A stretch of DNA of 33,347 nucleotides from an uncultured Variovorax sp. Its GTDB lineage: Bacteria > Pseudomonadota > Gammaproteobacteria > Burkholderiales > Burkholderiaceae_C. How positions within the stretch are numbered: position 1 is the first letter of the stretch; each line of letters opens with the position of its first letter. The notes under the pieces are model-generated. The model did no database searches, had not been told where the DNA came from, and was given only the letters and a program-made list of their open reading frames with translations. The stretch covers positions 1 to 33,347 of the forward strand of contig CAJYQC010000102.1 of NCBI GenBank assembly GCA_913776885.1, read 5' to 3'. This document shows positions 33,334-33,347 of the stretch, one piece after another. Made by a program: the position numbers and the translations under genes.

Positions 33334-33347
33334 GAGCGCCCCTCTTG

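Overview
The window is high-GC DNA (roughly two thirds G+C) with dense, often overlapping genes. It most resembles a Burkholderiales chromosome of the Comamonadaceae, probably Variovorax or a close relative. Reasons: a split methionine synthase, LivHMGF/LivJ-type transporters, a HutF/HutG-type histidine pathway, and recurrent ~100-bp intergenic hairpin repeats of a kind I associate with Variovorax. The genus call is an inference. I see no rRNA, tRNA, IS element, prophage or CRISPR array.

Region 1 (1-17109) reads as one catabolic island for nicotinamide/nicotinate by the reductive route known from Eubacterium barkeri and reported for Azorhizobium. Proposed flow: an exported nicotinamidase (4222-4947) gives nicotinate; a two-subunit Mo/[2Fe-2S] hydroxylase (1-3007, large subunit running off the window) gives 6-hydroxynicotinate; 6-hydroxynicotinate reductase (12395-14008) gives 1,4,5,6-tetrahydro-6-oxonicotinate; enamidase (15910-17109) opens the ring to 2-formylglutarate and ammonia. 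Around these lie a Liv-type ABC importer (livF, livG, a fused livHM, two periplasmic binding proteins), ferredoxin-NADP reductase, a TetR regulator, an ApbE-like UPF0280 protein and two tandem DUF1185 proteins of unknown role. The 14009-14331 gap, between the divergent reductase and fpr genes, carries two operator-like dyads 22 bp apart. Genes for metabolism beyond 2-formylglutarate are not in the window.

Region 2 (17139-20373, minus) is a tightly coupled envelope-glycosylation operon: GT-C membrane glycosyltransferase, GT2 polyprenyl-phosphate glycosyltransferase and GtrA, joined by ATGA overlaps. Region 3 (20426-29255) holds the two halves of methionine synthase (C-terminal part 20426-23164, N-terminal part 28203-29255), separated by an unrelated block: secreted lipase plus its foldase, a PACE-type efflux pump with a divergent LysR regulator, a decayed oxidoreductase gene and an SH3-domain envelope protein. 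Region 4 (29297-33333, minus) is the end of a histidine-utilisation operon, hutD-hutI-hutF-hutG, whose earlier genes would lie to the right of the window.

At least six copies of one hairpin repeat occur, four of them directly after minus-strand stop codons and three in tandem at 27904-28200. Two other palindromic repeats lie at 2378-2500 and 5878-5986.
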